Shown here in pieces: positions 1 to 5,358 of a stretch of 5,358 nucleotides of DNA (positions are counted from its first letter, which is position 1; each line of letters begins with the position of its first letter). Position numbers and translations under genes: made by a program. The notes below the pieces were generated by a model. It ran no database searches, was not told the DNA's origin, and was given only the letters and a program-made list of their open reading frames with translations. Source of the DNA: Bacteroidales bacterium (GTDB lineage: Bacteria > Bacteroidota > Bacteroidia > Bacteroidales > VadinHA17); NCBI GenBank assembly GCA_017882245.1, contig JADGPV010000176.1:1-5358 (forward strand), written 5' to 3'.

Positions 1-175
1 ACCCAATGCAGGACCCTTCCACGAGTTCAAAGGCTTTAACGATGAACTGCCGTTCACTTGCCCGACTTCGACTTTATCAAGCGACGATGGAGTTGTTACA
101 GTACCTTCAGGTCCGGGACTCGGAATTGACATTGATCCCGACTATGTCGCAAAGCACCAGCTGGTAAAAGCATGA
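1..175 (+). CDS. Mandelate racemase/muconate lactonizing family enzyme, C-terminal fragment
   Basis: Only the last 57 codons are present, reading from base 2 to the TGA at 173-175; the 5' part lies outside the window. The residues include GPFHEFKGFN, then CPTS, a Asp-Asp-Gly turn, and the closing stretch VPSGPGLGIDIDPDYVAKH. This Gly-Pro-Gly-Leu-Gly-Ile-x-Ile-Asp-Pro ending is the usual C-terminal signature of mandelate racemase/muconate lactonizing enzymes of the enolase superfamily. These are Mg-dependent enzymes that abstract a proton alpha to a carboxylate, often sugar-acid dehydratases or cycloisomerases. The catalytic barrel residues are not in view, so the substrate (galactonate-like, rhamnonate-like or other) cannot be named. 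The gene converges on the hydrolase gene with only 15 bases between stop codons. Family assignment is fairly safe; specific function is unknown. Confidence 0.85.
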   Translation, partial: PNAGPFHEFKGFNDELPFTCPTSTLSSDDGVVTVPSGPGLGIDIDPDYVAKHQLVKA

Positions 176-190
176 TCACGCCGCAGTGAC

Positions 191-1600
191 TCATTGAAGT
201 GATTTCAGCACTTCCCTGACTTTGTCCGCACCCTTAATTGCTGTTGATGGCAGCCTTACTCCATCTTTGCCGAAAACAAGCTGTGCCTCATAATTCTCGA
301 TTGTGACTTTCGATTCATCGATCTTTCCCTCCTTGTTCTTTGCCGCATCAGGATTTAATCCAAGGTGCCGGGCCATAAAATCGTACATTGCCATTCTTTT
401 CGATATCCCATAATCATGTCCCTCTTTTGCAAGGTGAACGTTTTCAACATTTTCAGGCTTCCCGTATAGTTCATACACTTTCTTAAGATAAGGAAACTCG
501 ATTACAGGTACATTGGCTGTCCAATCGCTTCCGTCGGATACCACGAGCAGAGGCCTTGGCGATGCCATTGCTGCAATCTCGGCATTATTAGTTCCCAGGT
601 CTGTGCAGGAATGGATCGGCAGACCGCTCTCACATGGACACCCGCCGAAGAAATATGACGATACCATCACTACCGGAACGCACACAGTCACCCGGTCATC
701 AAGTGCAGTAAGCAGAAATGATTGAGTTCCTCCTCCCGAACAGGCTGTGACACCGATCCTTTTTGCATCGACAAATTGTAAGGAAGTGAGAAAATCCAGA
801 ACCCGTATAGAATTCAGTGTCTGCATAGTAAGAGCCAGCCCTGTCTGATGATCCGACTTGCTGACCATTAACTGTGATTCGCCGTAACCGAACATTTCAT
901 AGCTGAATACCACCGCTCCCATCCTGGCAAGCATTGCACACCTGTATTGCTGATCAGGCCTGTATCTGCCGTAACTATTCAAATCCCCGCCATTGAAGTG
1001 TCCGTGCGGACAAAGCACTGCAGGGAAAGGACCTTTTCCTTTTGCCGGCCTGTAAAGAGAACCGCAGAGATAAAATCCAGGAATTGTTTCAATGCCGACA
1101 TTTTCGACAGTATAGCCATCAAACTTCCTTTTTTCAGTATATATAGGATTCAGAGGGGTTTTCTTGGGGAACGGAGTCAGACCCAGTTGTTCAAAAAAGC
1201 ATTTTCTTAATTCAGCCTTTCGGGTCTCCCATGATTTCAGATCAGGGTAGCTGGCCAGCAGCTTTTCGAGGTGTTTCCTTCCCTCCTCCACCGGTCTTAT
1301 GTGATAAGCATATTTGCTGATCTGATATACTCTATCACCGGTCTTCTGAAAAACCATATCCAGCGGTAGCAGAATATTCGTTAGTGTCTCCTCATTATCC
1401 ATCCTGTAACGCCATGTCGGGTACATTACATCAACTCCTTTAACCAGGCTCTCGCTGTACTGGAGTTTAATATTATAGCGTTTTTCAATGTCAGTAAGAA
1501 CCTCTTTCAGAGGCTTCTTATACACTTCCTGGGGTGTCTGGGAGATGGCAGCACCAAACTGAAAAGAGATCAGAAGAATCAGAAATAGTTTCGTTTTCAT
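191..1600 (-). CDS. Exported alpha/beta hydrolase (acetyl-xylan-esterase-like) with N-terminal STN-like domain
   Basis: The chosen start at 1598-1600 gives 469 residues and places a signal peptide (MKTKLFLILL...AAISQ) at the N-terminus. A 15-codon upstream extension to 1645 is open, but it is read out of the inverted repeat at 1615-1704 and would bury the signal peptide, so I reject it. Residues about 30-96 (PLKEVLTDIEKRYNIKLQYS ... ILLPLDMVFQKTGDRVYQIS) resemble the STN domain of SusC/FecA-type receptors and secretins. Residues about 105-415 are an alpha/beta hydrolase related to Abhydrolase_7/acetyl xylan esterases: oxyanion-side CPHGH at 197-201, nucleophile Ser288 in TACSGGGTQ, a family-typical Cys-rich loop FFGGCPCESG near 317-326, probable acid Asp359 in SDGSDWT, and His395 in EGHDYG. 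Canonical GxSxG is AxSxG here. It is likely a periplasmic or exported carbohydrate esterase, but peptidase or other ester substrates are not excluded. The 335-base repeat-filled gap to the GH2 gene makes co-transcription uncertain. Confidence 0.9.
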   Translation of the reverse strand: MKTKLFLILLISFQFGAAISQTPQEVYKKPLKEVLTDIEKRYNIKLQYSESLVKGVDVMYPTWRYRMDNEETLTNILLPLDMVFQKTGDRVYQISKYAYHIRPVEEGRKHLEKLLASYPDLKSWETRKAELRKCFFEQLGLTPFPKKTPLNPIYTEKRKFDGYTVENVGIETIPGFYLCGSLYRPAKGKGPFPAVLCPHGHFNGGDLNSYGRYRPDQQYRCAMLARMGAVVFSYEMFGYGESQLMVSKSDHQTGLALTMQTLNSIRVLDFLTSLQFVDAKRIGVTACSGGGTQSFLLTALDDRVTVCVPVVMVSSYFFGGCPCESGLPIHSCTDLGTNNAEIAAMASPRPLLVVSDGSDWTANVPVIEFPYLKKVYELYGKPENVENVHLAKEGHDYGISKRMAMYDFMARHLGLNPDAAKNKEGKIDESKVTIENYEAQLVFGKDGVRLPSTAIKGADKVREVLKSLQ

Positions 1601-1614
1601 TATTTTGCTTTTAT

Positions 1615-1704
1615 GCCACAAAGACACTAAGGCACCAAGTATCACAAAGAAAAATTATCGGGCAAATCGCTTTGTGAACCTTTGTGTCTTCGTGTCTTAG
1701 TGGC
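1615..1704. repeat. Imperfect inverted repeat of CACNAAGN units, 35-base arms
   Basis: The left arm (1615-1649, starting GCCACAAAGACACTAAGG) and the right arm (1670-1704, ending TCTTCGTGTCTTAGTGGC) are reverse complements at 29 of 35 positions, around a 20-base loop (1650-1669). Each arm is a short tandem series of CAC-N-AAG-N units with period 8, a three-base spacer before the last unit, and a leading GC. All six arm-to-arm differences fall in spacer positions. I recall this motif as a dispersed intergenic repeat in environmental bacterial genomes; that is memory, not a search. It ends 14 bases before the hydrolase start codon, so a transcript beginning further upstream would carry the hairpin in its 5' leader. 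Confidence 0.85.
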
Positions 1705-1808
1705 TGGTTTTTAATACCATTTGTATATTAGAAAGTCACATTAAAAAAATCAGTCTTTTCATACCAACAGTAATTATTAGATTTCACCTCTGTGGAACTC
1801 TGTGCTTC

Positions 1809-1828
1809 CCTGCCTGCCGGCAGGCAGG
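1809..1828. repeat. Perfect 20-base GC-rich palindrome inside the left arm
   Basis: CCTGCCTGCC is followed directly by its exact reverse complement GGCAGGCAGG. The palindrome sits inside a CTCTGTG unit. Joining C1808 to T1829 restores three perfect period-10 units in a row, with no bases left over and no target duplication. It therefore looks like a clean insertion into an older repeat. Confidence 0.85.
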
Positions 1829-1886
1829 TCTGTGTTTCTCTGTGTAACTTAAAAAAAATGAAGAACTTACACAGAGTTTCACGGAG

Positions 1887-1904
1887 TCCCGATAGCTATC
1901 GGGA
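1887..1904. repeat. Perfect palindrome CCCGATAGCTATCGGG inside the right arm
   Basis: The 16-base palindrome (1888-1903) extends to 18 bases with the flanking T and A. Taking out the 16 bases leaves a three-base spacer (TAA on the plus strand) between flanking repeat units, as expected for the array. I recall this sequence as a common dispersed palindrome in Bacteroidota genomes, but have not searched for it here. It is unrelated in sequence to the palindrome in the other arm. Confidence 0.85.
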
Positions 1905-1935
1905 AACAGAGGGTCACAGAGGGTACAGAGAAATA

Positions 1936-4900
1936 TTATTGAGAGATAAACTTAATCAGTGGGATGAGTATCGGCTTCCCTTTTTGTGCAGTATAAGTGA
2001 TCGTCGTTTTCTTTTCTTTGTCTCCTTCCCTGCTTTGCTCGCTAACCGCGTTTACGTTAATATAGGGATTCATTTTGCTGGTAAATGTGAGAGCGCGCTC
2101 TTTTGCATCTGCATCATAATTCATAAAAACAGGATAGACCAGCGTTATGAGTTCAGTAAGATTGGTTTTATTTGTGATTATTGTTCCTTTTGGCCATGCA
2201 GGTAATACCCCGTCCTGCGATATGACCACTGAACCTCCTGAGGGGATCCAATTCATCCAGTTCATCTCGTCGCCGGCATTTTTCTCCATCCCTTTGGTTA
2301 TAACAGCATCAGCATAATATTTTTTCAAACCATCTTTAAAGAGCTGTGGAAGCTTAAGTGCACCGATATAACCGGAAATCAGCCTGCAGTTATTATAATG
2401 GCCAACATTAAAATTATAATCATCGGCAATAAGACGACCATTGTTATTTAACAGCTGGGATGCAAAGAGACTGATCAACGTTCTGAACTCAACTGTTGAT
2501 GTATCGATTGTCTGGTTATTTTTCAGAATGTAATCCTTAATAGCTTTTGCATATCCTTTTTTATCGGATGCGGATAGTTTTGGTTCTTCATATATAGATT
2601 TAATCTCTGCCGGTATCTCCTCGAGCCTTTCCAGCATGAATCCGGCCTTTGCGACCCGGTTCCTGCCTTCATCACGCAAAACTGGTTCAATTATTATCGA
2701 GTTATCCGGTTTGATTTCAAGAGCATCAATATCTAATGATCCGGAAGCCAGACCGGTTGTTGAAACTGACACATGGATCTTGCCAGGCTTACCTGTCGAC
2801 CTGATCACATTGGAAACCGGCATATCGATGTACCAGACTCCTTCAAGCTCATGATGCTTGTCAATGTCTGATTCATATACTGTAGGCCCGACAAATGTTG
2901 CCGGCCCTGAAACAGACCATTTAACCGGGTTAGTTGCTCCGTATACATGGTTCCCCTTTGAATCAACAATATCTGCAGTAATTATAGCTACCGAGCCACG
3001 GTCGGCATCCAGTTTCTGAACCGAGCCTTTCAGAAGTATTTTTGCCGGTTCGCCAGCCATCACTACTTGGGTTGTTATCGTCTTTCCGGCTTTGGTTGCT
3101 ACAGCGCTTAATGTTCCGCTTTCAATATTTACATCCTTGAATATGACACAATGAAAGTTACTCTGATCAGGTATAAGAGTACCTTTACTTACTCCATTTA
3201 CTTTAAGTTCTATTTTCTCGCAGTTCGAGTTAACCACTATATCCTTCTTCTGCCCTAGATATTGAGATCGCCAATAATGAGGTTGAATAAATACCATTGG
3301 CTTTTGAGAGTATGTTGCCTGCCAGAAATAATAAGCATATTTCGGAACCCTGTAAACATCGACATATCCTTTTGGATTTACATGAAGAAGCGGTGAGTTA
3401 AGATATTCCCTGTCGGCTCCATGATCCTCATAAATCCATGTGCACAGATTACCGGTACCAAACCTGCCGCTGGCAAGAAGCATGTTCTGTTGATGTTCTT
3501 CCGTACCGCACTGCTGGGCATCAGAAGGCTCAAAGTCTTTGACATCCTTATTATACCAGCCCCTGATGGTACATCTCAGGAGGTTCTCTATTGAAAGGTT
3601 ATCATCGGTATGATGAACGTATGCACCAGCTGATCCGTCGAGGACACGCCGTGCAGTAAGAATCCTTGTCGTATCTTCAGCCACCGCATACTTTGAGTCT
3701 ACAGCACGATTGGTTTCATTCCCCATGCTCCAGAGCATAATGCTGGGATGGTTTCGGTCGCGCCGGATCATCTCAGTCATCTGCTGCTTCTGCACTTCAG
3801 GTGAAAAATCCTGGTTTTTAATACTGGGCGACTCCTCATCGATCACGATACCGAATTTATCAGTCAGTTCATAAACATATTTATCGTTAGGATAATGGGC
3901 AGTACGCATAAAGTTGTAATTCAGGTTTTCAGCAATATCTGTAAAATCCATCAGAGTGATCCACTTTGGGATTGCATCGCCAAGCCATGGATATTCCTGA
4001 TGACGGTTTCCCCCGTGTATTATCATTTTCTTACCGTTCACCCAGAGGAAGTTTTCCTTATAATCCCATCTGAACCATCTGAAGCCGAGAGGGCTTGAAT
4101 AGCAATCCGTCACTTTTGAGCCATCCATAACCTCCGAATATACCTTATAGATATAGGGTGACTCGTTTGACCACAGATGCGGACTTTTGACTGGCTTGAA
4201 GGTCTGATCAAATTTTAGAAGCTGGCCTGAGTGAACCGTGTTTTTTGATTTTATGGTCTGAATTGTTTTTCCGGTTGCATCAAGGATAGTAGTGCTAAGT
4301 GCACACTCTTTAGGCTCTTTATTATCATTCCTGATCCAGGTCTGAACTCTTACAATACCCTCCTTCTCAGTAACAGATGGGGTGGTGACAAAGGTTCCTC
4401 CTTCATGAGATGCAGAACCCTGCATCGGTATATAAAGCTTATCTTTAATTACAATGGTCACATCCCTGTAAATACCTCCGTACACATCAAAGTTACCTGC
4501 AGCCATTGGCGGGATCCTGAACTGGTCATTTTGCTTGTTACTCACAGCAACAGCCAGCACATTATCCTTTCCTTCGGTTATATAGCTTGAAATATCAAAG
4601 TCAAATGATCCGTAACCACCTTTATGATCGCCGAGGTATTTATCGTTAATCCAGACTTTGCAATATTTCTGTACACCTTCAAATTCGAGGAATATTTTCT
4701 GTCCGGAATGACCCGGACTAATTGTGAAGTGTTTCCGGTACCAGCCCCATCCATTCCACCAATAAGGGTTATCAATTTCTGAGGGGCTCTTGATAAAAGG
4801 GTGTATCTCACCGGTTGTTTCAAAAGTGCTCCATGTGTGAGGTAAACTTACAGCCGGCCATCCTGAATCATCAAATCCCGGCGACTGATACCCATCATTT

Positions 4901-5049
4901 GCGTTTTCATCAGAAAAATAGTAGAAAGTCCAGTTTGAATTGATGATCTTCTCCTGTCTTGGATTTTTTACATATCCTGATGGTGTCTTCTGGGCATTAA
5001 GTGATGCTATACATGAAGTCAGAAAAAAAACTAAAAGAAGCTTTCTCAT
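1936..5049 (-). CDS. Exported GH2 family glycoside hydrolase (beta-galactosidase-like)
   Basis: The product has 1037 residues and starts with a signal peptide (MRKLLLVFFLTSCIASLNAQ), so it acts outside the cytoplasm. The order of domains is the GH2 sugar-binding jelly roll at about 35-205 (GWGWYRKHF, FEGVQKYCKVWIN, GGIYRDV), an Ig-like domain at about 206-320, and the catalytic TIM barrel at about 325-600. The barrel shows NRHQEYPWLGDAIPKW, RTAHYP at 382-387, and the acid/base Glu445 in LWSMGNE. The nucleophile is probably Glu517 in CGTEEH, 72 residues on, close to the 76-residue spacing of E. coli LacZ (461/537). A DUF4982-like strand domain (about 600-660) and an invasin/Big-like Ig domain (about 670-780) follow. 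Residues about 781-1037 are a mostly helical extension that I do not recognise. No T9SS C-terminal sorting domain is apparent. Beta-galactosidase is the default guess; other GH2 activities are equally possible. Confidence 0.93.
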   Translation of the reverse strand: MRKLLLVFFLTSCIASLNAQKTPSGYVKNPRQEKIINSNWTFYYFSDENANDGYQSPGFDDSGWPAVSLPHTWSTFETTGEIHPFIKSPSEIDNPYWWNGWGWYRKHFTISPGHSGQKIFLEFEGVQKYCKVWINDKYLGDHKGGYGSFDFDISSYITEGKDNVLAVAVSNKQNDQFRIPPMAAGNFDVYGGIYRDVTIVIKDKLYIPMQGSASHEGGTFVTTPSVTEKEGIVRVQTWIRNDNKEPKECALSTTILDATGKTIQTIKSKNTVHSGQLLKFDQTFKPVKSPHLWSNESPYIYKVYSEVMDGSKVTDCYSSPLGFRWFRWDYKENFLWVNGKKMIIHGGNRHQEYPWLGDAIPKWITLMDFTDIAENLNYNFMRTAHYPNDKYVYELTDKFGIVIDEESPSIKNQDFSPEVQKQQMTEMIRRDRNHPSIMLWSMGNETNRAVDSKYAVAEDTTRILTARRVLDGSAGAYVHHTDDNLSIENLLRCTIRGWYNKDVKDFEPSDAQQCGTEEHQQNMLLASGRFGTGNLCTWIYEDHGADREYLNSPLLHVNPKGYVDVYRVPKYAYYFWQATYSQKPMVFIQPHYWRSQYLGQKKDIVVNSNCEKIELKVNGVSKGTLIPDQSNFHCVIFKDVNIESGTLSAVATKAGKTITTQVVMAGEPAKILLKGSVQKLDADRGSVAIITADIVDSKGNHVYGATNPVKWSVSGPATFVGPTVYESDIDKHHELEGVWYIDMPVSNVIRSTGKPGKIHVSVSTTGLASGSLDIDALEIKPDNSIIIEPVLRDEGRNRVAKAGFMLERLEEIPAEIKSIYEEPKLSASDKKGYAKAIKDYILKNNQTIDTSTVEFRTLISLFASQLLNNNGRLIADDYNFNVGHYNNCRLISGYIGALKLPQLFKDGLKKYYADAVITKGMEKNAGDEMNWMNWIPSGGSVVISQDGVLPAWPKGTIITNKTNLTELITLVYPVFMNYDADAKERALTFTSKMNPYINVNAVSEQSREGDKEKKTTITYTAQKGKPILIPLIKFISQ

Positions 5050-5062
5050 GGTCGAAGTATTT

Positions 5063-5068
5063 CTCCTT
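5063..5068 (-). promoter_or_regulatory. Possible Shine-Dalgarno AAGGAG of the GH2 gene
   Basis: On the minus strand AAGGAG precedes the GH2 start codon with 13 bases between, longer than the usual 5-9. Bacteroidota often start translation without a Shine-Dalgarno sequence, so this may be chance. It is compatible with the start at 5047-5049, which the signal peptide supports independently. Confidence 0.35.
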
Positions 5069-5117
5069 AAAATTACATGAAATCATTTTAAAACACTACT
5101 GGCTGAATAAAATTGTA

Positions 5118-5144
5118 AGATTCTTCGCTTCGCTCAGAATGACA
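5118..5144. repeat. Dispersed-type element (minus strand TGTCATTCTGAGCGAAGCG...)
   Basis: On the minus strand this reads TGTCATTCTGAGCGAAGCG followed by AAGAATCT. Internal ATTCT and AGAAT (5120-5124 and 5136-5140) can pair around a loop containing the GCGAAGCGAAG doublet. From memory, this motif recurs between genes in many unrelated environmental genomes. It lies about 70 bases upstream of the GH2 start codon. Only a single copy is visible, so calling it a repeat rests on recognition. Confidence 0.6.
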
Positions 5145-5205
5145 AGTTTTTGTGTATTAGGGAGCCGAAGAGTATGGTTCGTGGCACAGTCATTGGATTG
5201 ATGTT

Positions 5206-5220
5206 GGCTCTGAAAGAGCC
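5206..5220. repeat. GAA-loop hairpin 1 of a REP-like cluster
   Basis: GGCTCT-GAA-AGAGCC is a perfect six-base-pair stem with a three-base GAA loop. It is the first of four hairpins of the same design and is preceded directly by ATGTTG, which recurs inverted (CAACAT, 5336-5341) after hairpin 4. Confidence 0.8.
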
Positions 5221-5231
5221 TGATATGAATA

Positions 5232-5252
5232 ACCCCCGGTGAAACCGGGGGT
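5232..5252. repeat. GAA-loop hairpin 2 of a REP-like cluster
   Basis: ACCCCCGGT-GAA-ACCGGGGGT forms a nine-base-pair GC-rich stem, the strongest hairpin in the window. No run of T follows on either strand, so it does not look like an intrinsic terminator. Confidence 0.85.
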
Positions 5253-5272
5253 CACAACTATTGATCCGGAAC

Positions 5273-5289
5273 CAGCTCTGAAGGAGCTG
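5273..5289. repeat. GAA-loop hairpin 3 of a REP-like cluster
   Basis: CAGCTCT-GAA-GGAGCTG forms a seven-pair stem closed at the loop by one T-G wobble, again with a GAA loop. The wobble fits conservation of structure over sequence. Confidence 0.75.
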
Positions 5290-5316
5290 AATATTAGATA
5301 TTTAAGCCAACTTATA

Positions 5317-5333
5317 AAGCCCTTTCAGGGCTT
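5317..5333. repeat. GAA-loop hairpin 4, opposite orientation
   Basis: AAGCCCT-TTC-AGGGCTT on the plus strand is AAGCCCT-GAA-AGGGCTT on the minus strand, with a seven-base-pair stem. The loop shows that this unit is inverted relative to hairpins 1-3, giving a head-to-head arrangement as in paired REP (BIME) elements. Confidence 0.8.
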
Positions 5334-5358
5334 GTCAACATAAGTCAGTCATCTACCC

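Larger units (their letters stand above)
1788..1930. repeat. Imperfect inverted repeat of CTCTGTGNNN units with nested palindromes
   Basis: The left arm (1788-1850) contains four units of CTCTGTG plus a three-base spacer. The right arm (1864-1930), read on the minus strand, contains five such units, two of them missing the final G and one reading CTCCGTG. The 22 loop-proximal bases of the arms pair at 17 positions. The loop (1851-1863) carries an A8 run on the plus strand, T8 on the minus strand. Each arm is interrupted between its second and third unit from the loop by a different perfect palindrome (1809-1828 and 1888-1903). The element begins 5 bases beyond the stop codon of the GH2 gene, so it would form the 3' end of that transcript. 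The T8 run lies in the loop rather than directly after a stem, so I do not call an intrinsic terminator. Confidence 0.85.
1601..1935. other. Intergenic region filled by two inverted-repeat elements
   Basis: This 335-base gap lies between the 3' end of the GH2 gene and the start of the hydrolase gene, both on the minus strand. No convincing reading frame exists in it. About two thirds is taken up by the inverted repeats at 1615-1704 and 1788-1930. The 83 bases between them (1705-1787) are AT-rich, include an A7 run at 1744-1750, and are the most likely place for a promoter of the hydrolase gene. I could not pick out a Bacteroidota-type TAnnTTTG box with a matching upstream TTTG there on the minus strand. 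Confidence 0.7.
5050..5358. other. Non-coding region upstream of the GH2 gene, rich in hairpin repeats
   Basis: These 309 bases hold no credible gene; a 66-codon plus-strand frame running through 5001-5201 overlaps the GH2 signal peptide and the repeat at 5118-5144. The content is the GH2 leader (5050-5117), a dispersed-type element (5118-5144), about 60 bases with nothing I recognise (5145-5205), and a cluster of four GAA-loop hairpins (5206-5333). The GH2 promoter should be here, but I found no clear TAnnTTTG/TTTG pair on the minus strand. Confidence 0.7.

Noticed and set aside
196..214. Hairpin GAAGTG-ATTTCAG-CACTTC as a terminator for the convergent genes
   Set aside because: The stem is only six pairs, moderately AT-rich, lies within the hydrolase coding sequence and has no T run after it on either strand.
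1601..1645. Fifteen-codon N-terminal extension of the hydrolase starting at 1645
   Set aside because: The codons are read out of the CACNAAGN inverted repeat and would place a charged stretch before an otherwise standard signal peptide; the start at 1600 is much better.
1851..1904. Intrinsic terminator for the GH2 gene from the CCCGATAGCTATCGGG stem plus T8
   Set aside because: On the minus strand the T8 run begins 28 bases after the palindrome instead of directly following the stem; the larger repeat may still affect 3' ends, but the classical pattern is missing.
1615..1930. CRISPR array
   Set aside because: The repeated units are 7-10 bases with one- to three-base spacers and inverted halves; there are no 25-40 base direct repeats, unique spacers or cas genes.
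1792..2205. Plus-strand open frame of 137 codons
   Set aside because: It begins inside the CTCTGTG repeat and runs antisense through the 3' end of the GH2 gene; the product is low-complexity and has no family features.
4578..4823. Minus-strand open frame of 81 codons
   Set aside because: It lies in another frame wholly inside the well-supported sugar-binding domain of the GH2 gene.
5001..5201. Plus-strand open frame of 66 codons
   Set aside because: It overlaps the GH2 signal peptide antisense and reads through the repeat at 5118-5144, giving residues typical of a translated repeat (FFASLRMT).
5232..5252. Strong GC-rich hairpin as a transcription terminator of an upstream gene
   Set aside because: Neither strand has a T run after the stem, and the hairpin shares its GAA loop with three neighbours, so a repeat unit is the better explanation.

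Overview
The window looks like a chromosomal fragment of a Bacteroidota bacterium, probably a free-living or environmental one. Three things point there: signal peptides ending in Ala-Gln, a secreted hydrolase with a SusC/FecA-like STN domain, and intergenic DNA packed with palindromic repeats of kinds I recall from environmental Bacteroidota genomes. No RNA gene, CRISPR array, insertion sequence or phage gene is visible.

Layout. Positions 1-175 (+) hold the last 57 codons of a mandelate racemase/muconate lactonizing (enolase superfamily) enzyme. After a 15-base gap comes a convergent minus-strand gene, 191-1600, for an exported alpha/beta hydrolase of the acetyl-xylan-esterase-like type with an STN-like N-terminal domain. 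Upstream of it on the same strand, after a 335-base gap, lies a large exported GH2 beta-galactosidase-like enzyme (1936-5049). The remaining 309 bases (5050-5358) are non-coding.

The three genes fit a carbohydrate-use neighbourhood: a GH2 enzyme cleaving glycosidic bonds outside the cytoplasm, an esterase-like hydrolase removing acyl groups, and an enolase-superfamily enzyme acting on sugar acids. The substrate cannot be read from the sequence, and no SusC/SusD pair or regulator is present in the window.

The most unusual content is between genes. The 335-base gap holds two large imperfect inverted repeats. One (1615-1704) is built from period-8 units CACNAAGN, and all six differences between its arms fall at spacer positions. 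The other (1788-1930) is built from period-10 units CTCTGTGNNN. Its two arms are each interrupted, at the equivalent unit junction, by a different perfect palindrome, and removing either palindrome restores the repeat phase. The region upstream of the GH2 gene carries a 27-base dispersed-type element (5118-5144) and a cluster of four hairpins that all have a three-base GAA (or TTC) loop (5206-5333), reminiscent of REP/BIME elements. No cognate transposase is in the window.
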